DNA of 11,285 nt, taken from positions 1 to 11,285 of the forward strand of contig CAKSTL010000018.1 in assembly GCA_934500875.1 (NCBI GenBank), given 5' to 3'. Of this stretch, positions 1 through 7,382 are shown piece after piece; positions within the stretch are counted from its first letter, which is position 1; the number at the start of each line of letters is the position of its first letter. The position numbers and the translations under genes are program-made. Under the pieces are notes generated by a model that was not told the origin of the DNA, did no database searches, and was given only the letters and a program-made list of their open reading frames with translations. The stretch comes from an uncultured Clostridia bacterium (GTDB lineage: Bacteria > Bacillota > Clostridia > UMGS1810).

Positions 1-61
1 TAATCCTGTCGGATTGCCGAGTATTTTAACGCAGCGAAAGCGGAAATCCGCCTCTCAAAAT
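1..61. other. Non-coding, small inverted repeats
   Basis: No reading frame of useful length is visible here. Two small hairpins can be drawn: AATCC at 2-6 with GGATT at 11-15 (4-nt loop), and GCGG at 40-43 with CCGC at 48-51. TCGGATTGC at 9-17 is also the exact reverse complement of 101-109, so this stretch may pair with the larger palindrome to its right. It could be the remaining part of a repeat that starts off the left edge. No function is assigned. Confidence 0.4.
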
Positions 62-114
62 CGGAGTTCGGATTACTATCTTTCGGCTAGCCGAAAGAAA
101 GCAATCCGAATCCG
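62..114. repeat. Long interrupted palindrome (stem-loop)
   Basis: The core at 79-98 is a perfect 20-nt palindrome whose left arm is TCTTTCGGCT. Outside it, after a 4-by-4 internal loop, TTCGGATT at 67-74 pairs with AATCCGAA at 103-110. After a one-base bulge, CGGA at 62-65 pairs with TCCG at 111-114. About 24 Watson-Crick pairs form in all, which could make a stable hairpin in RNA on either strand or a cruciform in DNA. There is no T-tract directly after it on either strand, so it is not a typical intrinsic terminator. It may be a copy of a dispersed palindromic intergenic repeat; one copy cannot show this. Confidence 0.6.
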
Positions 115-116
115 CC

Positions 117-135
117 CCGAAAGGCATAATTTCGG
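117..135. repeat. Short inverted repeat CCGAAA/TTTCGG
   Basis: CCGAAA at 117-122 pairs with TTTCGG at 130-135 around a 7-nt loop. The word TTTCGGCTA also occurs inside the neighbouring palindrome at 81-89 and again at 130-138, so this looks like part of the same repeat family. It is weak as an independent element. Confidence 0.35.
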
Positions 136-152
136 CTAAGGTTTTGTTCATA

Positions 153-249
153 ATTAAAGGGAAGCTTTAGCCGCTTCTCAATAAGAAAGCATTGGTTTTG
201 AAAGCAATGTTGTCTTAATTGAGGAATGGCTTTTCAGCTCCCCTTTAAT
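153..249. repeat. 97-nt imperfect hairpin, possible MITE-like element or structured RNA
   Basis: Almost the whole segment folds back on itself. ATTAAAGGG at 153-161 pairs with 241-249, AGCT at 163-166 with 236-239, AGCC at 169-172 with 228-231, CTCAAT at 177-182 with 218-223, AAGA at 183-186 with 213-216, and CATTG at 190-194 with 205-209. This gives roughly 34 Watson-Crick pairs plus a few G-U pairs around a 10-nt loop at 195-204. No coding frame lies inside. The terminal arms are the best-matched part, as in miniature inverted-repeat elements, but no clean target-site duplication can be defined. A structured RNA or a weak terminator for a gene off the left edge are alternatives. Confidence 0.5.
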
Positions 250-350
250 ATAATATATTTTATTTGTATTTTCAATATATTTTTTTGCTTTTTTTAACTT
301 TTGTATCAAAATATGACTTTTTGTAAGTATTTCTGATTATTTTAAAAAAT
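250..350. other. AT-rich non-coding DNA after folD
   Basis: This very AT-rich stretch has several T runs on the plus strand and no reading frame. It is the 3' flank of folD. No GC-rich stem followed by a T-tract is visible on the minus strand here, so no intrinsic terminator for the minus-strand operon can be pointed to. Confidence 0.5.
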
Positions 351-1208
351 TTATTTTTCTTCCGCAGCCCTTTTTGCCGCCGTAAATGTGTTTTTCATAA
401 GCATTGCAATCGTCATGGGGCCCACGCCACCCGGAACGGGGGTGATGTATGACGCAACATCTTTTACCGAGTCAAAATCAACGTCGCCGGCAAGCTTTTT
501 GTTTTCAAGCCTGTTCATTCCGACGTCGATTACAACGGCGCCTTTTTTAACGTAATCGGCGGTAACCATTTTTGCCCTGCCCACTGCGGCAATCAAAACG
601 TCTGCATTTTTGGTTATTTCTTTAAGGTTTTTCGTTTTGGAATGGCATATGGTAACCGTTGCGTTTTTGTGCAGAAGAAGCATTGCCTGCGGTTTTCCCA
701 CAATGTTGCTTCTGCCGATTACAACGCAGTTTTTGCCGGTAAGGTCGATATTTGCTTCGTTTAAAAGCTCCATTACGCCTGCGGGTGTGCAGGGAAGAAA
801 ATCAAAATTGCCAATCATAATTTTGCCGACGTTTACGGGGTGAAAAGCGTCAACGTCTTTTTTGGGGCTTATTGCGTTTATGATTTTTTCTTCATCTATA
901 TGGCCGGGAAGCGGAAGCTGAACCAAAATTCCGTGAATTTTACCGTCGCCGTTAAGCTTTTCCACAAGGCTTAAAAGCTCGCTTTCGGTTGTATCCTTTG
1001 GAAGAGCGTGTTCTTCGGAATAGTATCCGATTTCTTCGCACGCCTTCTTTTTTGAATTTACGTATACTCTTGAGGCAGGGTCGTCGCCGACTATCACAAC
1101 CGCAAGACCCGGTCTTATGCCGTATTTTTCAAAAAATGCCTTTGTTTCTTCTTTAAGAGCGTCCTTTACCTTTTGAGAAACTTTTTTTCCGTCCAGTATT
1201 TCTGCCAT
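351..1208 (-). CDS. folD: FolD, methylenetetrahydrofolate dehydrogenase/cyclohydrolase
   Basis: A bifunctional cytosolic enzyme that oxidises 5,10-methylene-THF to methenyl-THF with NAD(P)+ and hydrolyses that to 10-formyl-THF, supplying one-carbon units for purines and formyl-Met-tRNA. The product is 285 aa, normal for the family. The N-terminal catalytic half shows YVNSKKKACEEIGY, with Tyr49 and Lys53 in the YxxxK position of the active site, then ILVQLPLPGHID and KDVDAFHP. The dinucleotide-binding half shows VVIGRSNIVGKP (~182-193), and PGGVGPMT near the end is the usual C-terminal signature. The frame stays open upstream to 1268, but those 20 residues resemble no FolD. ATG at 1208 is preceded by GAAGGGAG and begins with the family-typical MAEILDGKK. 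It is the last gene of the minus-strand operon, and its start lies inside the 3' end of the radical SAM gene. Confidence 0.97.
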   Translation of the reverse strand: MAEILDGKKVSQKVKDALKEETKAFFEKYGIRPGLAVVIVGDDPASRVYVNSKKKACEEIGYYSEEHALPKDTTESELLSLVEKLNGDGKIHGILVQLPLPGHIDEEKIINAISPKKDVDAFHPVNVGKIMIGNFDFLPCTPAGVMELLNEANIDLTGKNCVVIGRSNIVGKPQAMLLLHKNATVTICHSKTKNLKEITKNADVLIAAVGRAKMVTADYVKKGAVVIDVGMNRLENKKLAGDVDFDSVKDVASYITPVPGGVGPMTIAMLMKNTFTAAKRAAEEK

Positions 1209-3084
1209 TTTTTTCTCCCTTCTTATTTGAAAAAGTTTTGTTTTTGTTTGAAAAACGGTTTGCGCCATCGCTTTGAGTGCGCTTATCCAAAGGCTTCGGC
1301 GGTCTTATAAGACAGCCTTTGCCGTAGCCTATCAAATCTTCTCTGTGCGCCGTCCGAAGCGCTTTTAACACAAGAGGATAGTTTTCTTTTTTTGTAAACT
1401 GCAAAAGAGCACGCTGCATTTGCTTTTCTTCAAAGCTTTTCGGAACGTATACCTCTTTTAACGTAAACGGGTCAAGCCCGGTGTAGAACATACAGGTTGA
1501 AATTGTAAACGGTGTGGGATAAAAATCCTGCACCTGCTCGGGGTGAAGATTATGCGCTTTTATATACTGCGCAAGCTCGATTGCGTCATTTAACGTGCTT
1601 CCCGGGTGGCTTGACATAAGATACGGCACAAGATACTGCTCTTTACCGATTTTTTTGTTTATTTCATAAAATTTATTCGCAAATTTATCATAGACGCTGC
1701 GGCCCGGTTTTCCCATTTTCGACAGCACATTATCGCTGATATGCTCGGGCGCAACCTTAAGCTGACCGCTTATGTGATTTTTTGCAAGGTAGTAAAAAAA
1801 TTCTTCGTTTTTATCGTAAATAAGGTAATCGTAGCGTATGCCCGAGCGTATGAAAACCTTTTTGATTTTCGGAATTTCACGGATTTTCTGCAAAAGGCGC
1901 ATATATCTTTTGTGGTCGATTTCAAGATTTTTGCACGGCTCGGGATAAAGACATCTTTTGTTTTTGCAAACTCCTTTTGTAAGCTGTTTTTTGCAGGCGG
2001 GACCGTAAAAGTTTGCTGTAGGGCCGCCCACGTCGTGAATATATCCTTTAAAATCAGGCTCGTGCGTAAGACTTTCCGCTTCACGAAGAACGCTTTTTTC
2101 GCTTCGGCACGTAACAATCCGCCCCTGATGAAAGGTGAGTGCGCAGAAATTGCATCCGCCGTAGCATCCTCTTGTGTTGGTTATTGAAAATTTAACCTCG
2201 TTTATTGCAGGCACTCCGCCGTCCTTTTCGTAAACGGGGTGGTAGGTGCGCATATACGGAAGGGAATACACCCTATCAAGCTCGCTTGTCGAAAGCGGCG
2301 CCATGGGCTTATTCTGCACAAGGTATTTTCCCTGGCATTTCTGCACAATTCTGCGCCCTCTTACGGGGTCCTGTTCATAATACTGCACTGCCGTTGCCTC
2401 GGCATACCTGACCTTATCTGCCGAAACCTCTTCAAAAGACGGAACTTCAACATAGTTTTCAAGATTGTCAATGTTTTTGCGGATGTATACGCAGCCGTCA
2501 ATATCGGTTTCGGAAATTTCTTTCCCGTCCTTTAGTGCATGCGCCAGCTCGGATATGATTTTTTCGCCCATTCCGTATGTGAGAACGTCTGCACGGCTGT
2601 CAAAAATAATGGAACGGCGCACCTTGTTATCCCAATAGTCGTAATGCGCAAAACGCCTGAGGCTTGCCTCCACACCGCCGATAATGATTTTTGCATCAGG
2701 ATACGCCTCACGTATGCGGTTGCAATAGACGATTGTCGCTCTGTCGGGACGTTTGAACGCTTCACCGCCGGGCGAATAAAGGTCGGTATGGCGGATTTTT
2801 TTGTTGACGGTATAGTGATTTACCATAGAATCGATATTTCCTGCCGACACCAAAAAAGCATACCTCGGCTCGCCTAATTTTTTAAATTCGTCGCAACTGT
2901 GCCAATCGGGCTGGGCAATTATTCCGACGCTGAAGCCCTCGCTTTCAAGCACCCGTGTTATAATTGCATGCCCGAAGCTCGGGTGGTCAACATATGCGTC
3001 GCCGCTGATATACACAAAATCAAGACGGTCGATTTTGCGCTTTTTCATATCCTCTTTGGATATTGGTAAAAATTCTTTTTTCAT
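1153..3084 (-). CDS. YgiQ-family (UPF0313) radical SAM protein
   Basis: A 643-aa member of the YgiQ/UPF0313 radical SAM family; its substrate is unknown. The N-terminus (FLPISKEDM, then SGDAYVDHPSFGHAIITRVLE and GIIAQPDW) follows the start of E. coli YgiQ closely, which supports the ATG at 3084. The SAM-cluster motif is CYGGCNFC, CX3CX2C with Cys307, Cys311 and Cys314. A second cysteine group (Cys364, 373, 378, 384) follows and may bind zinc or an auxiliary iron-sulfur cluster. Family-typical segments include KVAPEHIS (~443-450), PYLMSSHPGST (~487-497) and VQDFYPTPFTIST (~518-530). The last ~45 residues are a basic Lys/Asn/Ser/Gly-rich tail, probably disordered. The start is 14 nt after the ftsK stop with only a weak GGAAT ribosome site, suggesting translational coupling. 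The 3' end overlaps folD by 56 nt. Confidence 0.93.
   Translation of the reverse strand: MKKEFLPISKEDMKKRKIDRLDFVYISGDAYVDHPSFGHAIITRVLESEGFSVGIIAQPDWHSCDEFKKLGEPRYAFLVSAGNIDSMVNHYTVNKKIRHTDLYSPGGEAFKRPDRATIVYCNRIREAYPDAKIIIGGVEASLRRFAHYDYWDNKVRRSIIFDSRADVLTYGMGEKIISELAHALKDGKEISETDIDGCVYIRKNIDNLENYVEVPSFEEVSADKVRYAEATAVQYYEQDPVRGRRIVQKCQGKYLVQNKPMAPLSTSELDRVYSLPYMRTYHPVYEKDGGVPAINEVKFSITNTRGCYGGCNFCALTFHQGRIVTCRSEKSVLREAESLTHEPDFKGYIHDVGGPTANFYGPACKKQLTKGVCKNKRCLYPEPCKNLEIDHKRYMRLLQKIREIPKIKKVFIRSGIRYDYLIYDKNEEFFYYLAKNHISGQLKVAPEHISDNVLSKMGKPGRSVYDKFANKFYEINKKIGKEQYLVPYLMSSHPGSTLNDAIELAQYIKAHNLHPEQVQDFYPTPFTISTCMFYTGLDPFTLKEVYVPKSFEEKQMQRALLQFTKKENYPLVLKALRTAHREDLIGYGKGCLIRPPKPLDKRTQSDGANRFSNKNKTFSNKKGEKNGRNTGRKKSFSKGKGRS
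1215..1222 (-). promoter_or_regulatory. folD ribosome binding site
   Basis: On the minus strand this reads GAAGGGAG, 6 nt before the ATG at 1208. It lies within the coding sequence of the upstream radical SAM gene and fixes the folD start at 1208 rather than at the in-frame ATG at 1268. Confidence 0.8.
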
Positions 3085-3098
3085 ATTTTAATTCCAAA

Positions 3099-5612
3099 TC
3101 AGTTTTCAAGCTTGTTGCTTACAAGCATTTCGTTGTATTCTTCTCTTGTTATGAGCGCCTGCCTCGGCTTGTTGCCGTCAAGACCCGATATAATTCCTCT
3201 TGCCTCCATCTGGTCGATTATGCTTCCTGCACGGTTATAGCCTATACGAAAGCTTCTTTGCAGCTGCGATGTGGAAATCTGTCCACGCTCTATTACAAGC
3301 TCTATCGCTTTGGGCAAAAGTTCGTCATTATCGCCCGGGTCGTCGCCGTCGGGATTGTAAACCTCTTCGGCGTTAAGGCGTTCTATAACGTCCTCTTTGT
3401 ATTGCGGAGTGCAGTTTTTGCTTACTGCCGCAACAACCGCTTCAACCTCTTTATCCGAAACGAACGAACACTGAAGCCTTGTGGGCGAGGACGCTCCCAC
3501 GGGCATATAGAGCATATCGCCTCTGCCGATAAGCTTTTCTGCGCCCGACATATCGAGGATTGTTCGTGAGTCTATCTGGCTGGATACCATAAACGAAATT
3601 CTTGACGGAATATTTGCCTTGATTGTACCCGTAATTACGTTTACCGACGGACGCTGTGTTGCTATTACAAGGTGCATACCTGCGGCACGTGCCATTTGCG
3701 CAAGACGGCAGATATATGTTTCGACGTCTGCGGGCGCAACCATCATAAGGTCGGCAAGCTCGTCGATTATTATTACCATTTGCGGCATTTTAAGCTCGGG
3801 TGTTTCGTTAAGCTCCATAAGCTCGTTATAGCCGTTTATGTCACGGACGTTGTTGTCGGCAAATTTTGAATACCGCTCCGTCATTTCCGAAACCGCCCAG
3901 TTAAGCGCACCTGCCGCCTTTTTTGCGTCGGTTACAACCGGAATTAAAAGGTGCGGCGCACCGTTATACACGCCAAGCTCAACAACCTTCGGGTCAATCA
4001 TAACAAGCTTTACCTCGTTCGGGTCGGCTTTGTAGAGTATGCTCATAACAAGTGTGTTTATGCACACGCTCTTACCTGCGCCGGTTGCGCCTGCGATAAG
4101 AAGGTGGGGCATTTTTGCGATATCTATGATTATCGGATTTCCGCCGATATCTTTTCCGAGCGCTACCGAGAGCTTGGATTTTGCGTTTTTAAATTCGCTG
4201 CTTTCCAAAACCTCACGAAGGGTTACTATATTTGTAACCTTGTTTGCAAGCTCTATTCCGACAGCCGATTTTCCGGGTATCGGCGCCTCTATACGCACGC
4301 TTTTTGCGGCGAGGTTTAAGGCGATATCTTTTGAAAGACCCACTATTTTGCTGACCTTCACCCCTGCGTCGGGGGTAAGCTCATAACGTGTTACGGTGGG
4401 GCCCATACTGATTTCCACAACCTTTGCGCTTACGCCGAAGCTTTTTAAGGTGTCCACAAGTTTTTTTGAATTTCTTTTTAATTCGTCCTCAATATCGTGG
4501 GTGTTTTTGTTTGCCTTCGGCGGTGTAAGAAGCTCGGGGGACGGATATTCATATTCTATAATTTCGTTTGCTTTGCCGTTTGCCTCATTTAATTCTTCAA
4601 CAATTTTTGTATCCGGCTTGTTTTCGTCCTTGGCATTTTCTTTTTCATCAGTCTGATTATCAGGTTTATCAGCCGTATTTTTTTTGCCGCCGTCTTTTTT
4701 GTCCAAAAGCTCGGCAAAGCCCGTCTGACCTTTATTGTAAAGCTTTATTTCGGGCTCTTTGTAATCTTCGTCAGGCAAGCTGTTTTCGGCGTCGTTTTTA
4801 GCATCGGCGCTGTCTTTAACCGCTTCTTTTTTCGGCGCCGCATTGTTTGCGCTGTCATTGTCGCCGAAAATGTCAATTTCTTTTATCTTTTTCTTTTGAA
4901 CGGGACGGTTTTCATACCTGTACTGCTCATCCGCACTGTTGCCGTCTGCTGCCTTTTGAGCGCTTTTCTTCTTTATAAAGAGCGTAAAATTATTGAGCGC
5001 TTTAAAGAACGAAACGTCAAACACGCAGATTGAAAAAATGAGTATCATTGAAATAAAGAAAATGTCCGACCCGAGGTAATTGAACATACTTATTACTGGA
5101 CGTGCGACTATTTCGCCGATTACACCCGAACCTCTCATATATGCGTTTTCGCTGGTTGAATAGTAAAGATAATACTTTTTCCAGTAATCCGCAAGCGTTT
5201 TGTGTTCAAGCCTGTATTCCCAGCCTTCAACGCCCGAAAGAACGTGTATAAGACCTGCAAACAGAAAGAACATTATTGCGCACATAAGGTATTTTGACTT
5301 AAGCTGTTTATAATTTTTATGTATCATTGAGTGGATTAACAGAAAAAGCGCATAAGGGGGCAGAAAATATATGCTTGTTCCGAACATTCCCTGCAAAAAT
5401 TTTACCGTTGCCGCACCTGCGGGGCCGCCGTTGTTAAAATAAAGGCTTAATATCAGCCAAAGCGATACTGCAATTGCAATTATTGCGATTATTTCATAAA
5501 GGTGCGAATTTTTGACGGGCATTTTTTTTGCGTTTTTGCCTGCCGTTTCAGCCTTTATGCCCACTTTTTTTGCACCATTTGTTTTCTTTTGCTGTGCCAT
5601 TTTGCTTTTCAT
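3099..5612 (-). CDS. ftsK: FtsK/SpoIIIE-family DNA translocase
   Basis: A membrane-anchored, ATP-driven DNA pump that clears chromosomal DNA through the closing septum, or into a forespore if the host sporulates. It is 837 aa, typical of Firmicute SpoIIIE/FtsK. About four membrane helices are visible near residues 38-59, 76-98, 107-126 and 180-202. A charged, low-complexity linker follows (~215-365), then the alpha domain (~372-470) and the motor. Walker A is GATGAGKS at 508-515, and Walker B is VIIIDE at 613-618. The C-terminal winged-helix gamma domain (~765-826, IERGQISTSQLQRSFRIGYNRA) reads the polar DNA guide sequences. The start is uncertain: ATG 5612 has GAAAGG only 2 nt upstream, while ATG 5600 (MAQQKK) has it 14 nt away. 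Homology cannot decide between FtsK and SpoIIIE roles. Confidence 0.96.
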   Translation of the reverse strand: MKSKMAQQKKTNGAKKVGIKAETAGKNAKKMPVKNSHLYEIIAIIAIAVSLWLILSLYFNNGGPAGAATVKFLQGMFGTSIYFLPPYALFLLIHSMIHKNYKQLKSKYLMCAIMFFLFAGLIHVLSGVEGWEYRLEHKTLADYWKKYYLYYSTSENAYMRGSGVIGEIVARPVISMFNYLGSDIFFISMILIFSICVFDVSFFKALNNFTLFIKKKSAQKAADGNSADEQYRYENRPVQKKKIKEIDIFGDNDSANNAAPKKEAVKDSADAKNDAENSLPDEDYKEPEIKLYNKGQTGFAELLDKKDGGKKNTADKPDNQTDEKENAKDENKPDTKIVEELNEANGKANEIIEYEYPSPELLTPPKANKNTHDIEDELKRNSKKLVDTLKSFGVSAKVVEISMGPTVTRYELTPDAGVKVSKIVGLSKDIALNLAAKSVRIEAPIPGKSAVGIELANKVTNIVTLREVLESSEFKNAKSKLSVALGKDIGGNPIIIDIAKMPHLLIAGATGAGKSVCINTLVMSILYKADPNEVKLVMIDPKVVELGVYNGAPHLLIPVVTDAKKAAGALNWAVSEMTERYSKFADNNVRDINGYNELMELNETPELKMPQMVIIIDELADLMMVAPADVETYICRLAQMARAAGMHLVIATQRPSVNVITGTIKANIPSRISFMVSSQIDSRTILDMSGAEKLIGRGDMLYMPVGASSPTRLQCSFVSDKEVEAVVAAVSKNCTPQYKEDVIERLNAEEVYNPDGDDPGDNDELLPKAIELVIERGQISTSQLQRSFRIGYNRAGSIIDQMEARGIISGLDGNKPRQALITREEYNEMLVSNKLEN

Positions 5613-5630
5613 AACCTTTCGTAAAAATTT

Positions 5631-7244
5631 TTATGCCTTGTTTTCTTTTGTCTGCACGCTGCGAACACCGTTTTTATCCTGTCTGCGCAGAAGATTGTCG
5701 ATAAACTCGTCGTTTGAACGGGTTTTTACAAGGCTTGATATGATTTTTTCCGCAACGTCCTGATTCTGGTCTTTGCTCATAATGCGCCTTAAGTGCCATA
5801 CTGCGTCCTTTTGACGGGGCGAGAGAAGAAGTTCTTCTTTTCTTGTACCCGATTTGTAAATATCTATTGCGGGGAAAATGCGTTTTTCCGAAAGTTTTCT
5901 GTCAAGGTGGATTTCCATATTTCCCGTGCCTTTGAATTCCTCAAAAATAACGTCGTCCATTCTGCTGCCCGTTTCAACAAGAGCGGTGGCAAGAATTGTA
6001 AGCGAGCCGCCGTTTTCTATGTTTCGTGCAGCGCCGAAAAAGCGTTTCGGCTTATGCAGCGCTCCGGGGTCAATGCCGCCCGAAAGCGTTCTTCCCGTGG
6101 GCGGAATGGTAAGGTTATACGCTCTTGCAAGCCTTGTTAAGCTGTCAAGAAGAACAACAACGTCTTTTTTGTGCTCAACAAGCCTCATTGCACGCTCCAG
6201 GGTCATTTCTGCCACTTTTATATGATGTTCGGGAAGCTCGTCGAAGGTTGAAAAAATAACGTCGCCGTTTATGGAACGCTTCATATCCGTAACCTCTTCG
6301 GGGCGCTCGTCAATGAGCAGCACAATAAGCTTTATATCGGGATAATTTTCCGAAATGCTGTTTGCAATCGATTTTAAAAGCGTTGTTTTTCCTGCCTTCG
6401 GGGGAGATACAATTATTCCCCTCTGACCCTTTCCGATAGGCGCAATAAGGTCTATGAGGCGCACCGAAAAGTCGCACTTTTCCCTCTCGAGCGTAAGCCT
6501 TTCGTTGGGGTATATCGGTATCAGCGAATCAAACGGTTTGCGCCTTATTGCGATATCGGGCGAGTCGCCGTTTACTTCTTTTACGTATATTATTGCGCCG
6601 AAACGCTCTCCTTCGTTCGGCAGACGCATAACGCCGAAAATCTGGTCGCCGGTTTTTAAATTGAACCGCCTTATCTGCACGGGCGATACATATATATCGT
6701 CCGAGCCGGAAAGAAAATTATCGCATCTTAAAAATCCGAACCCGTCCGCAAGCACCTCAAGAACGCCGGTAACGTCACGTGTATTGTTCTTTTTGTGCTC
6801 GTTTGCCTTTTCGCCATCGTTTTTGTTTTCGGTATTTGTTTCGGGGGTGAGTTTGACGGATTTTTTAGAATTCTGAATATTTTCGGATAGGTTGGTTGAA
6901 TGAACTTGATTTTCTTTTTTATCTTCTGATATTTTATTTTCTGCTGTGATGTTTTCTTTTACAGTATTCTCTTTTACAGTGTTTTCCTTTGCAATGCTTT
7001 CTTCTGTGCTGCTCTCTTTTATACTGGTTTCTTTTGCAATGTTTTCTTTTGTATTCGGTTTATTCTCTGCCTTTTTTACAGCGACCCTTTTTTGCTTTGC
7101 GTCCTTTTCGGGCTTTGCGTCCGCTTTAAAATTTGCTATTTTTTCCAAAAGCTCGCTTTTTTTCAGCTTAGAGATGTTTTTAATTCCCATCTCTTTTGCT
7201 TTTATCCGCAAATCGGGCAAGGTGAGGGTTAACAAATCTTCCAT
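5631..7244 (-). CDS. rho: Transcription termination factor Rho
   Basis: A hexameric RNA-dependent ATPase/helicase that ends untranslated transcripts. At 537 aa it is longer than E. coli Rho (419 aa). The extra length is an insertion (~41-155) between the N-terminal helical domain (LTLPDLRIKAKEMGI) and the cold-shock RNA-binding domain (~157-235, LADGFGFLR...DDIYVSPVQIRRF). The ATPase core is complete: Walker A SPPKAGKT at 280-287, IDERPEEV at 311-318 with the likely catalytic Glu313, Walker B VVVLLDS with Asp367, the Q-loop region SGGIDPGALHKPKRFFGAARN, and the probable arginine finger in SGTRKEE (Arg468). The insertion is rich in Asn, Lys and Glu and holds eight tandem pentapeptides at 64-103. 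ATG 7244 has a strong GGAGGA site. It is the first gene of the minus-strand operon. Confidence 0.97.
   Translation of the reverse strand: MEDLLTLTLPDLRIKAKEMGIKNISKLKKSELLEKIANFKADAKPEKDAKQKRVAVKKAENKPNTKENIAKETSIKESSTEESIAKENTVKENTVKENITAENKISEDKKENQVHSTNLSENIQNSKKSVKLTPETNTENKNDGEKANEHKKNNTRDVTGVLEVLADGFGFLRCDNFLSGSDDIYVSPVQIRRFNLKTGDQIFGVMRLPNEGERFGAIIYVKEVNGDSPDIAIRRKPFDSLIPIYPNERLTLEREKCDFSVRLIDLIAPIGKGQRGIIVSPPKAGKTTLLKSIANSISENYPDIKLIVLLIDERPEEVTDMKRSINGDVIFSTFDELPEHHIKVAEMTLERAMRLVEHKKDVVVLLDSLTRLARAYNLTIPPTGRTLSGGIDPGALHKPKRFFGAARNIENGGSLTILATALVETGSRMDDVIFEEFKGTGNMEIHLDRKLSEKRIFPAIDIYKSGTRKEELLLSPRQKDAVWHLRRIMSKDQNQDVAEKIISSLVKTRSNDEFIDNLLRRQDKNGVRSVQTKENKA
6936..7055 (-). repeat. 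Eight degenerate 15-bp tandem repeats inside rho
   Basis: This in-frame array encodes Rho residues 64-103 as eight pentapeptides: NTKEN, IAKET, SIKES, STEES, IAKEN, TVKEN, TVKEN and ITAEN. The consensus is xxKE(N/S/T). On the plus strand the unit looks like GTTTTCTTTTACAGT, with 6951-6965 and 6966-6980 nearly identical. It lies in the probably disordered insertion, where copy-number changes would be tolerated because each unit keeps the frame. Confidence 0.85.
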
Positions 7245-7249
7245 TTATT

Positions 7250-7255
7250 TCCTCC
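7250..7255 (-). promoter_or_regulatory. rho ribosome binding site
   Basis: On the minus strand this is GGAGGA, 5 nt before the ATG at 7244. It is the strongest Shine-Dalgarno site of the minus-strand genes and supports the chosen start. Confidence 0.85.
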
Positions 7256-7295
7256 AATTTATAAAAATTACATATTAATCCAGTCTATAATACTA

Positions 7296-7324
7296 ATTAT
7301 ACACCAAACTTTTGAAAAATTCAA
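7296..7324 (-). promoter_or_regulatory. Predicted sigma-A promoter of the rho operon
   Basis: On the minus strand, TTGAAT (at 7319-7324) is followed by a 17-nt spacer and a perfect TATAAT (at 7296-7301). The start of transcription would fall near 7289, giving a leader of about 45 nt before rho. No other promoter-like site is needed for ftsK, ygiQ and folD, given the tight spacing. The leader shows no obvious attenuator. Confidence 0.65.
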
Positions 7325-7352
7325 ACATATTTTAAAAATAATTGAAAAAATG

Positions 7353-7382
7353 TTAGTAATTTTGAAAAAAATGTAGTATAAT
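7353..7382 (+). promoter_or_regulatory. Predicted promoter of the yihY-desulfurase-thiI-pncC operon
   Basis: A perfect TATAAT at 7377-7382 lies 18 nt after a poor -35 element (TTAGTA, 7353-7358). There is no TGn extension. A weak -35 beside repeated TTGAAAAA words suggests that upstream A-tracts or an activator may help. The promoter diverges from that of rho, with the two -10 boxes about 75 nt apart. The leader to the GTG at 7426 is about 35-40 nt. Confidence 0.5.

Noticed and set aside
153..254. Intrinsic terminator at the left-edge hairpin
   Set aside because: The stem is long and AT-rich with internal loops, and neither strand has a run of T directly after it, so it does not fit a typical terminator.
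1209..1268. Longer folD reading frame starting at 1268
   Set aside because: The extra 20 residues do not resemble FolD and lie inside the upstream gene, whereas ATG 1208 has a good ribosome site and the family-typical beginning.
1741..2187. 148-residue plus-strand frame inside the radical SAM gene
   Set aside because: It mirrors a conserved part of the YgiQ-family gene and has no features of its own.
6936..7055. CRISPR-like array
   Set aside because: The repeats are contiguous 15-bp units without spacers and are in frame within rho.
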